A DNA stretch of 64,000 nt from Tetraselmis striata (taxonomy: Eukaryota > Chlorophyta > Chlorodendrophyceae > Chlorodendrales > Chlorodendraceae). The DNA lies in assembly GCA_006384855.1 (NCBI GenBank), contig VCJN01001836.1:96893-160892 (forward strand), given 5' to 3'. Within the stretch, counting starts at the first letter, position 1. Every line of letters begins with the position of its first letter. The position numbers and the translations under genes were made by a program. The notes under the pieces are model-generated. The model was not told where the DNA came from. It saw only the letters and a program-made list of their open reading frames with translations, and did no database searches. Shown in pieces: positions 22,459-35,029 of the stretch.

Positions 22459-25400
22459 ACTAAGCGGCGCTTCGCGCCGGGGATTTGTGGAGGTGCCCCT
22501 ACCTCTTGGGTTGAGCCTGGTGCGGGATGCGGGCCGCTTTTAGCCGGCTTGTAGTGTTGATCTTGTAATACTGTTGTTTCCGGGTAATACTGCTTTTAGC
22601 GTTAGATTTGTCAGTAATTTATTTTTTAAAAGAGACGTACTAACTACACGCTGTAAAATGATGCTGTAAAAAGGGGTCGCCGCGGTGCGGGGGCAGTCCG
22701 CCGACCCGGGGCCCGGCGTCCGTCGACGGACGGGCGACGGTCGAACGACGGCGTCCGGCGTCCGGTGCCGGTACAGGCGGCGGGCATGGCGATTCGCGCC
22801 GTGCCCGCCCCGTAGACCTGACGACCGGCCCGACCTGCGCGGCCTCGTGCGGGATGCGGGCGGCATGTAGGCGGCTTGTACTGTATTGCTGATCTTGTAG
22901 TGCTGCTTTTTTTTGGGGGGGGGGGGGGGTAATACAACTTTTAGCGGTGGGTTGGGTACCGGCCTTTTTGTAATGCACACCAGTAGTCAGCGGCCCGCTT
23001 TTACGCGGCTTGCAGATTTAATCTGTTTTACAAATTAGACAGAGTGCGAGTCACGTTGCCAGAAGCGAGTGTCTTGTCTTACAAGCCCCTCGCCACACCA
23101 AACAAGATGGGTGGGACGGGTGGGTGCGTGAAGCGCAACAACAAAAGGGATGAGCGCTATGGTCTAGACAGTTGGCTAAGTAGTAGCTGCAGGCAGGCAG
23201 GGAAACATGTCGGGAGCTGGTGCGGTCGCGAGTCCGCTGCTCACTGTCCCATCCTGGAAGATTCTAGACAGACCCGATGACTGGCTATTGTGCTATATTT
23301 TCCAGGTGGTAGTCGTTTGACCGCACAACTCGGTCCGTCGTCTGACTAAACTCAGTTAAGTACTTAACAACGATTAGACAGAGTGCGAGTCACGTTGCCA
23401 GGCAAAACCGGAAGGCCACAGTTACCGGTGAAAACCAGTCACTGTGAAAGATTAGCAGCGGAACGCTGCGGTGCCAGGGAGCCGAAGAAATAGCGGGCCC
23501 CAGCGGAGTCCACGATGCCTGGCACGATGTAATTGAGGACCACGCCGCTGCCCACTTTCCAGCCGCCAAGCCAGCGAATCGTAGGCATAGGGACGCCCGT
23601 GGCCGAGGCCGCGGACGCCCCGCCACTGCGAAGGCTGTGCGACGACCAGCAGAAACCAGTAGGCGGGGTAGCGTCAACTGCCAAGGCAGCGGCAGTAACC
23701 CATTCGGAGACAGTAGCCGCGGTCCACGTGCCGGGATCATCATCATGGAGCTGCCAAAACCGAGTAGCACCCGGCAGCACGTGATCGCGGCAGGTTACGA
23801 AGAACTCCAAAAGCTCCGCGATTTCGGGGTGCGCCTCGCGGGAAATTTGCAGCGTAGTAGCCGTCCTGCAGGTCGAAGGAAAACGCCCAGTCGCCGCGTT
23901 TCGCCAGGTACCGCAGGCGACGCAGAGTTTCGAATCGCATGGAATAGACCGCGCAGTAAGAGTTCAGATGGCGCAGGTCTATTACAAGGCGCCACTGGTT
24001 GCAGCCCGGCTTTGGTACTAGGAAGACTCGCGACACGTAGTGCTCGCGCACGCCAGGTTCTAGCGCGCCGACTGTTACTAGTCGCTGGCTCTCCCGCTCC
24101 CACCATTCGAGCTGCTGAGGCGTAGCGTCCTGTAGAGAGACGCCCCGGTGGAAAGGCGTGGGCGCCGCGCCAGAGAAAGGTAGCGGCACTCCCTCGCGAA
24201 CCCACCGGAGCACGCGCCCGCTCGCTCCGATTCGCCGCCACTCCCGCCAGTTCTGCCGCACGCGATGGCGCAGAAACGTGGAGGGGCGTGGTAACGAAGC
24301 GGAACGGCGGGCCGCACCGTCAGGCCTTGCCCTTGCCCTTGCCTTTGTCGGCGTCGTCGGCTGCGGGGCGGAAGTCTGGGCGTGGGCGGCGTCCGGATGG
24401 CCGGCGCCGTCGCGCTCTGGATGGTGGCTCGTCGTCGTTGTCCTCCTCCTCGGTGGGGTCTGGTCCCACGCCGAAGCGCTGTTGTACGGCTGCCTTTGCC
24501 GCCGCCGTGACGCTGTACTCGGCCTCGCGGCGCAAAAGCTCGTCGCTGAGCTGCGCCACTGCTTCCGAACCATAGTCCGCGAAACCGGGCTTGAGGAGGC
24601 TGCGGCGAACCACCTGTGCGACTGTCTTGGTCCGCGCATCCGCATCGTTCGACGCGTTGAGGCGTATAAACGCCAGGAAGTCGCGCCGGTGTTTATTTGA
24701 GGCGTCGTAGGCCGCCACGCCCGCTTCAAGGAGGCGAAGGTCCTCCTCCTAGGGGGCTGCGCCGCGCTTGCCGCTCTCTTAATCGACGCGAGCGCCTCGC
24801 AGAGAGCCGCGTGGGCCACCGCATCGTAGAAGCCAAAGCAGTACAGAGAGTGGTACTGATCCAAAGTGGCCCAGTGCCGACGCGCGATGAGCTGGCGGTG
24901 CGTCTCGTCAGATGAGATGTCGTACAGCTGGGGAATCGGAGAGAGGCCGGGGCTGGGCTGGACGGAAAAGCCGGGGCCAATTAAATGAGCCCACTCTTCC
25001 CAGACTAAGGAAGGGGCAGCGGCACTAGGGCCACCGCGCTGGGGCTGCCTGGGGCACGGAAACCTGCTCTGCGCGAGCCGGTGCGTCGTGCTGGGAGCTC
25101 GCCGCGGCAGCGCTACTAGCGGGCGCGCGGGGCTCGGTAGGAGTAGAACCACTAGGCCGCTGCATGTCACTTCGTAGGGCTTCCAGAAGCTCCGTAAGCC
25201 CCGCGAAACCGGCCTCCAGCGCGGCGATGCGGTTTTCGGCTAGGCCACCAGGGGCGTCACCGGAGTTGTCAGGCATACTGAGTCCTGACAATGCCGTGCG
25301 CAGGGCGTCGTGCTAGCGCAGGCGGATAATATCGACAAGGATCGCTTCCCCTCGCGGCACAGGTGCCGCGCGATTGCTGGCGCGTGAAGCGCAACAGCAA

Positions 25401-25814
25401 AAGGGATGAGCGCTATGGTCTAGACAATTGGCTAAGTAGTAGCTGCAGGCAGGCAGGGAAACAGGTCGGGAGCTGGTGCGGTCGCGAGTCCGCTGCTCAC
25501 TGTCCCATCCTGGAAGATTCTAGACAGACCCGATGACTAGCTACTGTGCTATATTTTCCAGGTGGTAGTCGTTTGACCGCACAACTCGGTCCGTCGTCTG
25601 ATTAAACTCAGTTAAGTACTTAACAACGAATAATACGTCTCTTTTGAAAAATAAATTACTGACAAATCTAACGCTAAAAGCATTATTACCCGGAAACAAC
25701 AGTAATACAAGATCAACACTACAAGCCGGCTAAAAGCGGCCCGCATCCCGCACCACGCTCAACCCAAGAGGTAGGGGCACCTCCACAAATCCCCGGCGCG
25801 AAGTGCCGCTTAGT
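22459..25814. mobile_element. Non-autonomous element bounded by inverted ~181-bp module S1, interrupted by a PAT-like element
   Basis: Module S1 lies at 22,459-22,639 (plus) and inverted at 25,634-25,814. Its outer edge is ACTAAGCGGCRCTTCGCGCC, itself a hairpin. Between them is module S2 (22,652-23,033) with a poly(G) run (22,917-22,930), then the retroelement insertion. A partial copy (S1 at 25,887-26,067 plus inverted S2 at 26,068-26,457) follows, showing the same S1/S2 junction without the retroelement. Confidence 0.7.
23034..25628 (-). mobile_element. PAT/TOC-like (DIRS order) retroelement with split direct repeats; fossil, broken
   Basis: Minus-strand orientation. Repeats are in the order A1 (25,382-25,628), internal region, B1 (23,373-23,400), A2 (23,126-23,372), B2 (23,034-23,061). 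The A copies are 247 bp each and nearly identical; the B copies share GAGTGCGAGTCACGTTGCCA. This is the split-direct-repeat layout of PAT/TOC-like elements. Internal parts are a short gag-like start with a helix near 25,290, a reverse-transcriptase portion and a tyrosine-recombinase C-terminal portion. At about 2.6 kb it is short for the family and broken in several places. Near-identical A repeats suggest a recent insertion. Confidence 0.8.
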
Positions 25815-25886
25815 TAAACTGTTTTACAGCATATATTCTGCTGCTAGCTCATGTAATTATATACTCGGACCACCGTATATATATAG

Positions 25887-28290
25887 ACTAAGCGGCGCTT
25901 CGCGCCGGGGATTTGTGGTGGTGCCCCTACCTCTTGGGTTGAGCGTGGTGCGGGATGCGGGCCGCTTTTAGCCGGCTTGTAGTGTTGATCTTGTAATACT
26001 GTTGTTTCCGGGTATTAATGCTTTTAGCGTTAGATTTGTCAGTAATTTATTTTTCAAAAGAGACGTATCATTTTGTAAAACAGATTAAATCTGCAAGCCG
26101 CGTAAAAGCGGGCCGCTGACTACTGGTGTACAAAAAGGCCAGTTCCCAACCCACCGCTAAAAGTTGTATTCCCCCCCCCCCCCCCCCCCCCAAAAGCAGC
26201 ACTACAAGATCAGCAATACAGTACAAGCCGCCTACAGGCGGCCCGCATCCCGCACGAGGCCGCGCAGGTCGGTCCGCCGGTCGTCAGGTCTACGGGGCGG
26301 GCACGGCGCGAATCGCCATGCCCGCCGCCTGTACCGGCACCGGACGCCGGACGCCGTCGTTCGACCGTCGCCCGTCCGTCGACGGACGCCGGGCCCCGGG
26401 TCGGCGGACTGCCCCCGCACCGCGGCGACCCCTTTTTACAGCATCATTTTACAGCACATACTTGGACTACCGTATGGTCGCTGTATACATAAAGAGGGCG
26501 AGTCTCGCTTGCTGATTCAGCAGTAAAAACGCGCTGCGGTACCGCGTTATTTTGGCGTATCAGACGAATATATGACGTGCCTGGGCTAGAATACACGCGC
26601 ATCCATTCAGAACCTTACCGTCCTCGTACCTGTACCGTGAAATCAAACGACCGAACACGTATGACGGTTCATACACGAAGCGCGTATGACGGAGGACGGG
26701 CGGAGGACATTCGTGATTTTTGCAGTATGTTTCCGGTGTAATTCACGATAGATCCGTCTTAGTCGCAGGATTTTTACGGACTGTGGTAGGAGTGCCTAGA
26801 AATCAAACGAGCAAAGATCGAACGTATGACGGTTCATTCACGAAGACGCAACACACGAGGACGGAGGATGGACGGAGGACGGAGGACGCCTAAAAATCCG
26901 TGATAAAACCGTATTGCAACCGGTATCGATTCTCTCGTATTCCAGGCGATTTCGGACGCGGCTCTCCTTTTCCTCAGCTCAACCCAAGAGGTAGGGGAAT
27001 AGTCGCTGTATACATAAAGAGGGCGAGTCTCGCTTGCTGATTCAGCAGTAAAAACGCGCTGCGGTTCCGCGTTATTTTGGCGTTTCAGACGAATATATGA
27101 CGTGCCTGGGCTAGAATACACGCGCATCCATTCAGAACCTTACCGTCCTCGTACCTGTACCGTGAAATCAAACGACCGAACACCGAACGTGTGACGGTTC
27201 ATACACGAAGCGTGTATGACGGAGGACGGACGGAGGACATTCGTGATTTTTGCAGTATGTTTCCGGTGTAATTCACGATAGATTCGTCTTAGTCGCAGGG
27301 ATTTTACGGACTGTGGTAGGAGTGCCTAGAAATCAAACGAGCAAAGATCGAACGTATGACGGTTCATTCACGAAGACGCAACACACGAGGACGGAGGACG
27401 GACGGAGGACGGAGGACGCCTAAAAATCCGTGATAAAACCGTATTGCAACCGGTATCGATTCTCTCGTATTCCAGGCGATTTCGGACGCGGCTCTCCTTT
27501 TCCTCCGCTCAACCCAAGAGGTAGGGGAATCTGCAAGCCGCGTAAAAGCGGGCCGCTGACTACTGGTGTGCATTACAAAAAGGCCAGTACCCAACCCACC
27601 GCTAAAAGTTGTATTACACCCCCCCCCCCCCCCCCCCCAAAACAGCACTACAAGATCAGCAATACAGTACAAGCCGCCTACAGGCGGCACGCATCCCGCA
27701 CGAGGCCGCGCAGGTCGGGCCGGTCGTCAGGTCTACGGGGCGGGCACGGCGCGAATCGCCATGCATGCCCGCCGCCTGTACCGGCACCGGACGCCGGACG
27801 CCGTCGTTCGACCGTCGCCCGTCCGTCGACGGACGCCGGGCCCCGGGTCGGCGGACTGCCCCCGCACCGCGGCGACCCCTTTTCACAGCATCATTTTACA
27901 GCATATACTTGGACAACCGTATAGTCGCTGTATCAATAAAGAGGGCGAGTCTCGCTTGCTGATTCAGCAGTAAAAACGCGCTGCGGTACCGCGTTATTTT
28001 GGCGTATCAGACAGATATATGACGTGCCTGGGCTAGAATACACACGCATCCATTCAGAACATTACCGTACTCGTACCAGTACCGTGAAATCAAACGGACT
28101 AAAACCGAACGTATGACGGTTCATACACGAAGCGCGTATGACGGAGGACGGACGGATGGACGGATGGACGGACGGACGGAGGACGCCTAAAATTCCGTGA
28201 TAAAACCGTATTGTAACCGGTATCGATTCTCTCATATTCCAGGCGATTTCGGACGCGGCTCTCCTTTTCCTCCGCTCAACCCAAGAGGTA
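25887..28290. repeat. Mosaic of modules S1, S2 (inverted) and S3
   Basis: S1 at 25,887-26,067; S2 inverted at 26,068-26,457 and again at 27,531-27,903; S3 at about 26,473-26,999, 27,000-27,529 and 27,921-28,290. S3 holds GAGGGCGAGTCTCGCTTGCT, a CGCGCTGCGGTACCGCGTT hairpin and a GGACGGAGGAC minisatellite. It ends in CTCAACCCAAGAGGTAGGGG, which is also part of S1. The poly(C) run inside S2 differs in length among copies. Frames here are by-products. Confidence 0.75.
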
Positions 28291-28376
28291 GGGGAGTGTG
28301 ATAGGTGGCGGAGGGGGGGCCTGCCTGTTAATCTCGTGAATCCGCTCTGCGCAGGTTCGAACCCTGCCGGGCCCCT
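28291..28376 (+). tRNA. tRNA-Ser-like sequence (probably pseudo or SINE-derived)
   Basis: B box GGTTCGAACCC sits in a perfect 5-bp T stem (GCAGG TTCGAAC CCTGC), with an A-box-like TGGCGGAGG upstream. The central part (CTGTTAATC ... GCTCTGC) resembles plant tRNA-Ser(GCU) with a long variable arm. The loop would read GUU, and only about four acceptor pairs form. It begins exactly where S3 ends. Confidence 0.4.
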
Positions 28377-29400
28377 CGGTGGAAATATAACCGAGAGGGG
28401 GTAAGGGGGCGCCCGATGCAAATATTTTTAGGTTCCCCTGCAAACCCTAGTACTGTGGCTTACCGCGCGACCCGCATCCCGATAAAAAGGCGATGTACTC
28501 GCCCCGCGCGGGCGGATTTTCCCCGATTAGGGGCCCGCTAGGCGCAGCCCAACAGCAAAATATGGGAGCGTATTGATGGCCAGCCCTACCACATACCCTG
28601 GACGATTCCCTAGCAGGTGACCATATGTACCCAACCGCTCACTCGGGGGCTGCACCCCTGCGCAGTATGGGCTGAAGCCCGGCTCTACCAAGGGCGAATT
28701 GAATGCGGACAATAGTTGTAGGTGGGCTGGCTTTTGAGCAACCCTTGTCGCAGTATTTGCCGTTTTGCGGGAACTGCTCACTTGCTTGCATGCCGACGGT
28801 GGGGAGAGCGCGCCTTTGTGAATGTGCTCTACGATGTTAGAGTTAACTCTTGGCGTGCATCCGTACAAATAGAACGCATATACGTGCGATATAAAAATTC
28901 GCGCCCTCGTGACATTGGGTTATCAAATTCATTACTAACCTTGAACAATGACACGCACACGTATGGCTTTTACAACGAGAGCCCAACAAACGCCACTTCG
29001 TGCTCCCCCCACGCGTGATGTCGTGTTAACGTATGACACATGGAATAAGAGCGCGGCCGGAAACGAAGGTGAGGGCTCATAATGGGCCAATATACAATTG
29101 ATGCTTGACAAGGCGGGGGCAAGACTGTTGTGGGAAGGTGTAATTACATGAGGTAGCTGCAGAAGACGATATCAGGAAATCACCAAAAAAGGACCATCGA
29201 AAAGGTCCTCTGTAGTAGATCGTTACGGTACGATGTGACGATTTGTCGTTGCGCGCGTTCCGATGCTTTCAGCGCGGTGGATGATTGCGAGAATTTATTT
29301 CTGCTCGTATTCCGTCTTACTACTGGTATACCGCATAGCGCGCTCCTCGTGTGGCGCACGCGTGGCGTCTGATTACTATAGATTAAGGCCATGACATTTT
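28377..29400. other. No gene recognised
   Basis: Frames of up to 113 aa (28,527-28,868 minus; 28,722-29,018 plus) have no recognisable motifs. No repeat shared with the rest of the window was noticed. Confidence 0.4.
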
Positions 29401-29401
29401 A

Positions 29402-29690
29402 GTGTTTTAGGTGCCCCCTTTTTTTTGAGCGCCCCATTCATGCAAGTTGATGGTGTGCATTTACGCTATAAAGAACTGCCATGTGGGCATGTCAAGATGG
29501 GCAAGCCAGGATGGCACTGACAACTGTCATGTGGGCATGTCATGTGTTTTAGGTGCCCCCATTTTTTGAGCGCCCCATTCCTGAAAGTTGAAGGAGTGAG
29601 TTAAGCTATAAAGAACTGTCGTGTGTGCATGTCAAGATGGGCATAGCCAGGATAGCACTGTCATGCGGGCAAGCCAGGATAGCACTGAGG
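29402..29690 (+). repeat. 142-bp tandem duplication
   Basis: Copies start at 29,402 and 29,544 (GTGTTTTAGGTGCCCCC, TTTTTTGAGCGCCCCATTC, GCTATAAAGAACTG, GTCAAGATGGGC). The end of the second copy carries an extra AAGCCAGGATAGCACTG duplication. Confidence 0.85.
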
Positions 29691-29991
29691 ATTGTTTGTG
29701 AGGATGCTATCCCGATTCAATATTTGGTATACTACCCCCCCTCCCCCACAATATCCTAGCTTCCGCACTTAGTCGTTCAACACTGTGCAAAGTAAGGTGA
29801 GGGATAGGTCACATGTTATTCCAATAGTGTCTTTTAGCTGCGTTGCTACGTCCGATGCATTCATGCAAGTCCTAGCTAGGGTAGTGCAAGATATTGGCAA
29901 GATGGCATATAGAGTGAAAACATGTGGGTGATCTCACTCATTAAGGATTACAGATTGCTAGTAGCCGATGTGATTGCTTAGTGATCTGAGT

Positions 29992-30022
<31 letters not shown>

Positions 30023-31139
30023 GGCACGATGCGTGGGATGTGCGCCGCAATGGAGTTGCCCTTCCATGAGGCGATGACGTTGTGGGCGGAGGGTCCCAAG
30101 CCGTACGAGTTTACTTAGGCTGCGAGTCGACCCCACTCGAGGTATAATTCTTATAAAAACTAGCGGGCTATTTGCTGTCCCCATTTTCCATCTTCGCCCC
30201 CCGCCTACCATGTGGCGGGCCGCGTCACCCCCCCCCCCCCCCCCCCCGAGCACTTCGTGCTTTCCGTTCTTGCAGGTTGCCGACAGGCTCCTGCCTTAGA
30301 ATTCTAACATGGTAACACAAGCCAAGGCATCTTTTCGGCATACCACATAGCCCCCTCCCTTTGAAACCCTTTATCATCAGTACCTCGTATCCGTTCCCCA
30401 TCATCTGCCAAAAAGGTGTCAGATCTATTACAATGTTTGGCGCCGGGGCTCATGCCCCAAAGCACGCATGAAAGGGTTGGGAAGGGTGGGTTGTGCTAGG
30501 TGGAAGCGGGCGCAAAGGCAGAAAGTGGAGACACCGCTGCGTCGCGGGGCGTCACATAGCGAGGGGTTAGGGATGGACGGCACACGGCAGTAGCGTCCTA
30601 GCCGCGTACGGCGGACTTTGTAACGTCGGGTACCACCCGTCGTACTTAGCCCCGTGCAATTCAAACGTCTCCCTATAATTCTCAATATATGACGAAAAGC
30701 CACACTGACAGGCCTGCTCGAAACACCAAACGCCAAGCCAAGGATATCCCTATCAGGGATACGTCGGATATTTCGTATCCTCGTAGGCAAGGATACGTGC
30801 GTATGTGGATACGCCGTATACGGCACGTATACACGACCCCGGCGTTTGGTCACACGTGATACGACGTATCTAGAAATGCTGGTGGATACTCCGAACCCTG
30901 ACGATCGGGACCGGTACCGTACCTGTAGGGCTTTTGTTTGCGGGCGAGAGAGAGGCGGGATGGGCACCGGGGCAGGCAGGTATACGGGCATTTCGGTACG
31001 CGCCGAGCGTGCATCGTTAGCAGGAACAACGCGTGGCGACGTCGATGTAGCGACTAATAGTCGCTAGTGGATTAATAATACTTTGCAAAGTCCTGGTAGC
31101 GGTTCCGACTTCTTGCGACTATTTGGGTTTTCTACTCAT

Positions 31140-31170
<31 letters not shown>

Positions 31171-31650
31171 GCGAATTTCCTTGGGAGCGTTCAGATGACA
31201 CTTAAAAAACCGGTAATTGAAGTGATGATGGCCTGAAGTGCTGATATGGCGGTTATATATGTTGTAAAAAAATGTGCTGGCCATACATAAAAAATGCGCT
31301 GGCCGTGCTACTATCTACATGCTGGGACTTAATTAATTAACTGATATTTAGAGCTATATCGTACGGACATGGCGTCATCAGATAATCCTTGTCATCATCT
31401 ACCGTTCGCGCACCGTGGGCTGCCACGTAGACAGTGCTAATGCATGACAAGAGACATGATTCATACGGACATTGCATCGAATTCCTTGGTCTGTCATCAG
31501 AAAGCGATCGCTATCGCACGCCGCTTCTACTTCCGCCGCCGCCATCAGGCATGCAAACACAATCTTTTCTACCACACACAGGCATGCCTGGTGTCTCCAC
31601 CCCGTCCCTCCCACCCATCCGGACCGGAACGTCATGGAGTGTCCCAGCTT
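29691..31650. other. Gene-poor; (GT)n and facing poly(G)/poly(C) tracts
   Basis: (GT)n with poly(G) at about 29,990-30,024 and poly(C) at 30,230-30,247 face each other about 200 bp apart; another poly(C) is at 31,140-31,168. A 187-residue minus frame (30,428-30,991) is Arg-rich with no known motif. From about 31,470 to 31,650 the plus strand has a weakly coding-like stretch that may belong with 32,690-33,190. Confidence 0.4.
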
Positions 31651-32650
31651 GGGCATGTATGACACGGGACGTGCCCTACCGGTAGACCGCTCTACCGCCG
31701 CAATTTCTACACGCACAGCGCGCCACGTCGCAAAAAGTGCAATTCGGCCGTAGAGCGGTCACCCCTACCTAGAGCGGTAGACCGGTCTAGCATTTCGGCG
31801 GCGGTAGGGTTGCATCGGTAGCTACCGATGCCAACCCCGCTCTACCGCTATACCGCTCTATTTCGAACGCGGCACCCCGTCGTTGGCGAATCCATCTTCA
31901 TCGTGCTACCCCTCGCCCGCCGCTTCCTGTAGTCCCACCGAAACTTCGCGCGGGCGGTACACGGATTCCACACCTCACGTCCACGGTTGCGCGCCCGGAA
32001 TCGCCCCGCAAGGAGCCACGGGCGGCCGGTCAAGCGGCCAGTCAAGCGTGTCCTATGTCTCCACCAAGCCGATCTCGCATTGCAAGCGTTTGAATCCTGC
32101 CTATCCCCTTGGCATGTTCGCATCCGGAGGGCCACTGCCCGTTCGCCCGCAGACAGTGCGCCTTGCTTGGCAACGGCGCCACCTAGGCGTTTTGGGCGCC
32201 GATGGCGCCGGGCGCCGAGGGCGCCGGGCGCCATGCCGTGGTCCCAGCGGCACCTCGCCATCCGGTGCGCCCAGCGGGGCGCTGTCTCCTAGCGTGTTTC
32301 GACCGGAAGGGCATCGCCCCGCTGGCCTTGCTGACCCGTCTCCCTCCGGATCTCATGTCGCGGGCGGACAGCGCTCAACCAACTTGAGCCCAGGAGACCG
32401 AGCAGCAAGTGCGGTTGGTCATGCGATGCTCGGTAGGGCGGTAGGGCGGTAATATACTACTACTTTGACCGGTATAGTTGGTCCCGTGTCATACCGTTAT
32501 GAGGGCTCAAAAAGGAACAGAAAAAGTGAAAATACTACATGGTGATTGGCTAGTCGCCATTTGCTTTTTGCGACGTAGCGCGCTGTGCGTGTAGAAATCA
32601 CGGCGGTAGAGCGGTCTACCGGTGGAGCATGTCCCGTGTCATACATGCCC
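31651..32650. mobile_element. 1,000-bp non-autonomous TIR element
   Basis: Termini are inverted over about 85 bp: GGGCATGTATGACACGGGAC at both ends (inverted), then CCGGTAGACCGCTCTACCG and TTTCTACACGCACAGCGCG. The interior (31,860-32,420) is GC-rich with no recognisable coding domain. The GG-start could suit PIF/Harbinger, but no 3-bp target duplication is evident. Short palindromes (GGTAGCTACC; CTAGAGCGGTAGACCGGTCTAG) cluster in the left arm. Confidence 0.75.
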
Positions 32651-32689
32651 TATCCATGATATTACTTGTGTGTGGGCCGGCGTGCGATT

Positions 32690-33190
32690 ACATGATCAAC
32701 TTCGCGTGCGTGTCCTCCACGACCCCCAGTTGGAGCAACGACCCCCGTTGGTGCACCCCGGGAATCGCGGCGACCGGCGGAGCATGGTAAGTTGGCAGCG
32801 GACCGGGCGTCTTGCGCCCATGTGCAGGGTGTTCACCGGTACTACCCTTTTGTGGTTGAGGACCGCGATCGTCTCGGGAACTCCGCTTTGACGGTGGTCT
32901 ACATCTTCGCGGTGCTGTTGGCTGTGCGCAACTTCCCTGGCGGTCCTTCCGCCCCAACCTCATGCTTCCTTCGTGGTCAATATCCGTTCGGGCACTCCGG
33001 AACTTAATCGCCAGCCAACCTGCTGAGTTCCGCCGTCACCTGTCGCGCACACGGCGGGGGCTTGCGTGCATGGTACCCTGGGCGGCATTCTCTCTGCCGG
33101 TGTGCAGATGGCCAAGCCTGATGCGTGGGCTCGTGCCCATTCTGCGTCTTCTCATGTTACTGCTTCCACCTCGCAGTCGCTGTAGATGAC
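32690..33190 (+). pseudogene. Coding-like remnant, possibly the C-terminal tail of a LINE-type polyprotein
   Basis: In one plus frame about 32,780-33,005 encodes HRYYPFVVEDRDRLGNSAL followed by a hydrophobic helix. In a neighbouring frame 32,961-33,080 encodes SVRALRNLIASQPAEFRRHL. The pattern Cys-x-x-x-Gly ... PFVVE-x-x-x-RLG resembles the tail after the RT of some algal non-LTR polyproteins, from memory only. It is frameshifted and truncated. The 1,000-bp TIR element ends just upstream and may have inserted into it. Confidence 0.3.
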
Positions 33191-35029
33191 CTTTCTGATT
33201 GTCCTTTTCTTTTGGTGATTTCCTGATATCGCCTTCTGCTGCTAGCTCATGTAATTATGATATTATTTGTGTGCTCACAGCCCCTGCTCACACACAAGTA
33301 CTACAGGCGTCAAAATTAATGAAGGAGTTTAAACAACTCAAGAACTTCAATAAATCATCGGCCCCGCGCGCGCGCGCGTGCGGTACAGCGAGCCGTTCGG
33401 TACAGGTACTGAGCCGACTACGAGTAGCGACCACATAAATAATATGAAACAAACCACCCTCACTAGGCCCATGTCGGAATGAAGGGAGAAAGGGAGAAAG
33501 CAGAGAAATAGTCATATTTCTGCGCCTCCGTGTACTAATCCTTACCTCAGGGAGAAATACTGTGCAAATACTGCATTCGTGCCGGAGATGTAGCACCCAT
33601 GTTGCTGGCATTACAATTATTCGCGATTCCTTCCGGTTCCCGGGAGAAACCGAGAAACGGAGCCGCTTGAGTCGGACAGTGCCATCCAGTATTAGGGGGG
33701 TTGGCTATGGATGGAAACGACTAACTCCGCCCAACCAAATTGATCATATGTGGCCGGTCTCCGCCCCGCCTCACGCTACGTCCGACTATATATGCATATG
33801 ACCCCTTGACTGGAGGGCTAGGACTGTGCGGGCAGAGTTGGGGCAAGGAGGGGAAGCGGTGGAAGGTAGTTAATCCTGGTAGAGAGGAGTCGCGATGACC
33901 CACGACCAGGACAGCCGCGACTCGCCAAGTTCACGACCTTACCCGTAGGATAGCTATACGAGACGAAACTAGTAGGTGACGGTTCCGGTCGACGAGGGGG
34001 GCAAGAGAGGAAGGCTGCGGGTGACAGCGGCTACGCATCCTCCGTCGCGCCGTCGTGGGGGCGTGGGGCTGGCATCGTCCCGTCGGATGCTTGTGCTTGG
34101 CGCCTCAACGACAAGCCGATGCATGACAACGGGATGCGTACGGCGCGCCCGTGGGAAGGAAAGCACGATGTGCTAGGTCGCTATTTCTCCGGCAGGAGAA
34201 ACACTTCATCATCGGGAGAAATAGGCTCCTATAATATTTCTCCCGATCTAGCGGCCTTTCTCCCGCATGAGAAGGGGCGAATTCTTCTTTTGGCATTTTC
34301 CCGCTATTAGAACATGTGCAGTACAAGCAATATTCGTACGGGAGAAGTACCGGTACGAGGCTGGGGGGCTGATCATGCGACTTGCAGTTTTCAGCCCGTT
34401 GCTTAGTCATTTTCAACCGTTTTATATTATACGGCGGAAATGGGACAATAAATGGGACATTTTATTGTGCTCTATTAGGGCATATAGAAGGCAGGAAAAC
34501 CAACTCGGCCGTTTGAGAAATTGGGGATTGTAGGTGTATAAGTTTACATGGAATGTGTAGCAGGAAACACCACGAAATATCGCGAAGACGCGATATCACG
34601 GTTTTGTATTATATGTGATAAGCGAGGCTATAGGGGTTATGGGGGTATGCAATTTCCCACATATAGTTGTATGACTAGGGGCTTCCCACCCAGACAGTCC
34701 GATGCGGTTGTTGAAGACGAACATGATGGCGTTGGGCCACCGTTTTGAGAAACCCTAGAAACCCAGCCAGCCCCAGCTTCAACCTAGACGTTTTAGGGTG
34801 AAGCTCAAAAAGGTTGTCCGGCCATCTTTTGCAGCAAACCCTAAAAATGGACATTTCATGTCGAAAACATGCAAGCCTAGGAAAAAACGCGGGAAATTGA
34901 AAACCTTAGTCACCCCCCGATCATCCTCCCATCCCCGTATTTCTGTTCTAAACGTGCGTGTTTATGGGGTTTACTACCGACTTTAACTGTCCTAGTGCGA
35001 CCCGCCCGTACGGTCTGTTATTGGTTTTA
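33191..35029. other. No gene recognised; GGGAGAAA-rich patches
   Basis: The word GGGAGAAA or its inverse recurs at about 33,483-33,660 and 34,190-34,350. A (CG)n patch lies at 33,366-33,380. The string CTGCTGCTAGCTCATGTAATTA at about 33,236 also occurs at about 25,844. No gene supported. Confidence 0.4.

Noticed and set aside
30428-30991. 187-aa minus-strand frame as a gene
   Set aside because: Arg-rich composition, no motif, no splice or promoter context; typical of chance frames in GC-rich DNA.
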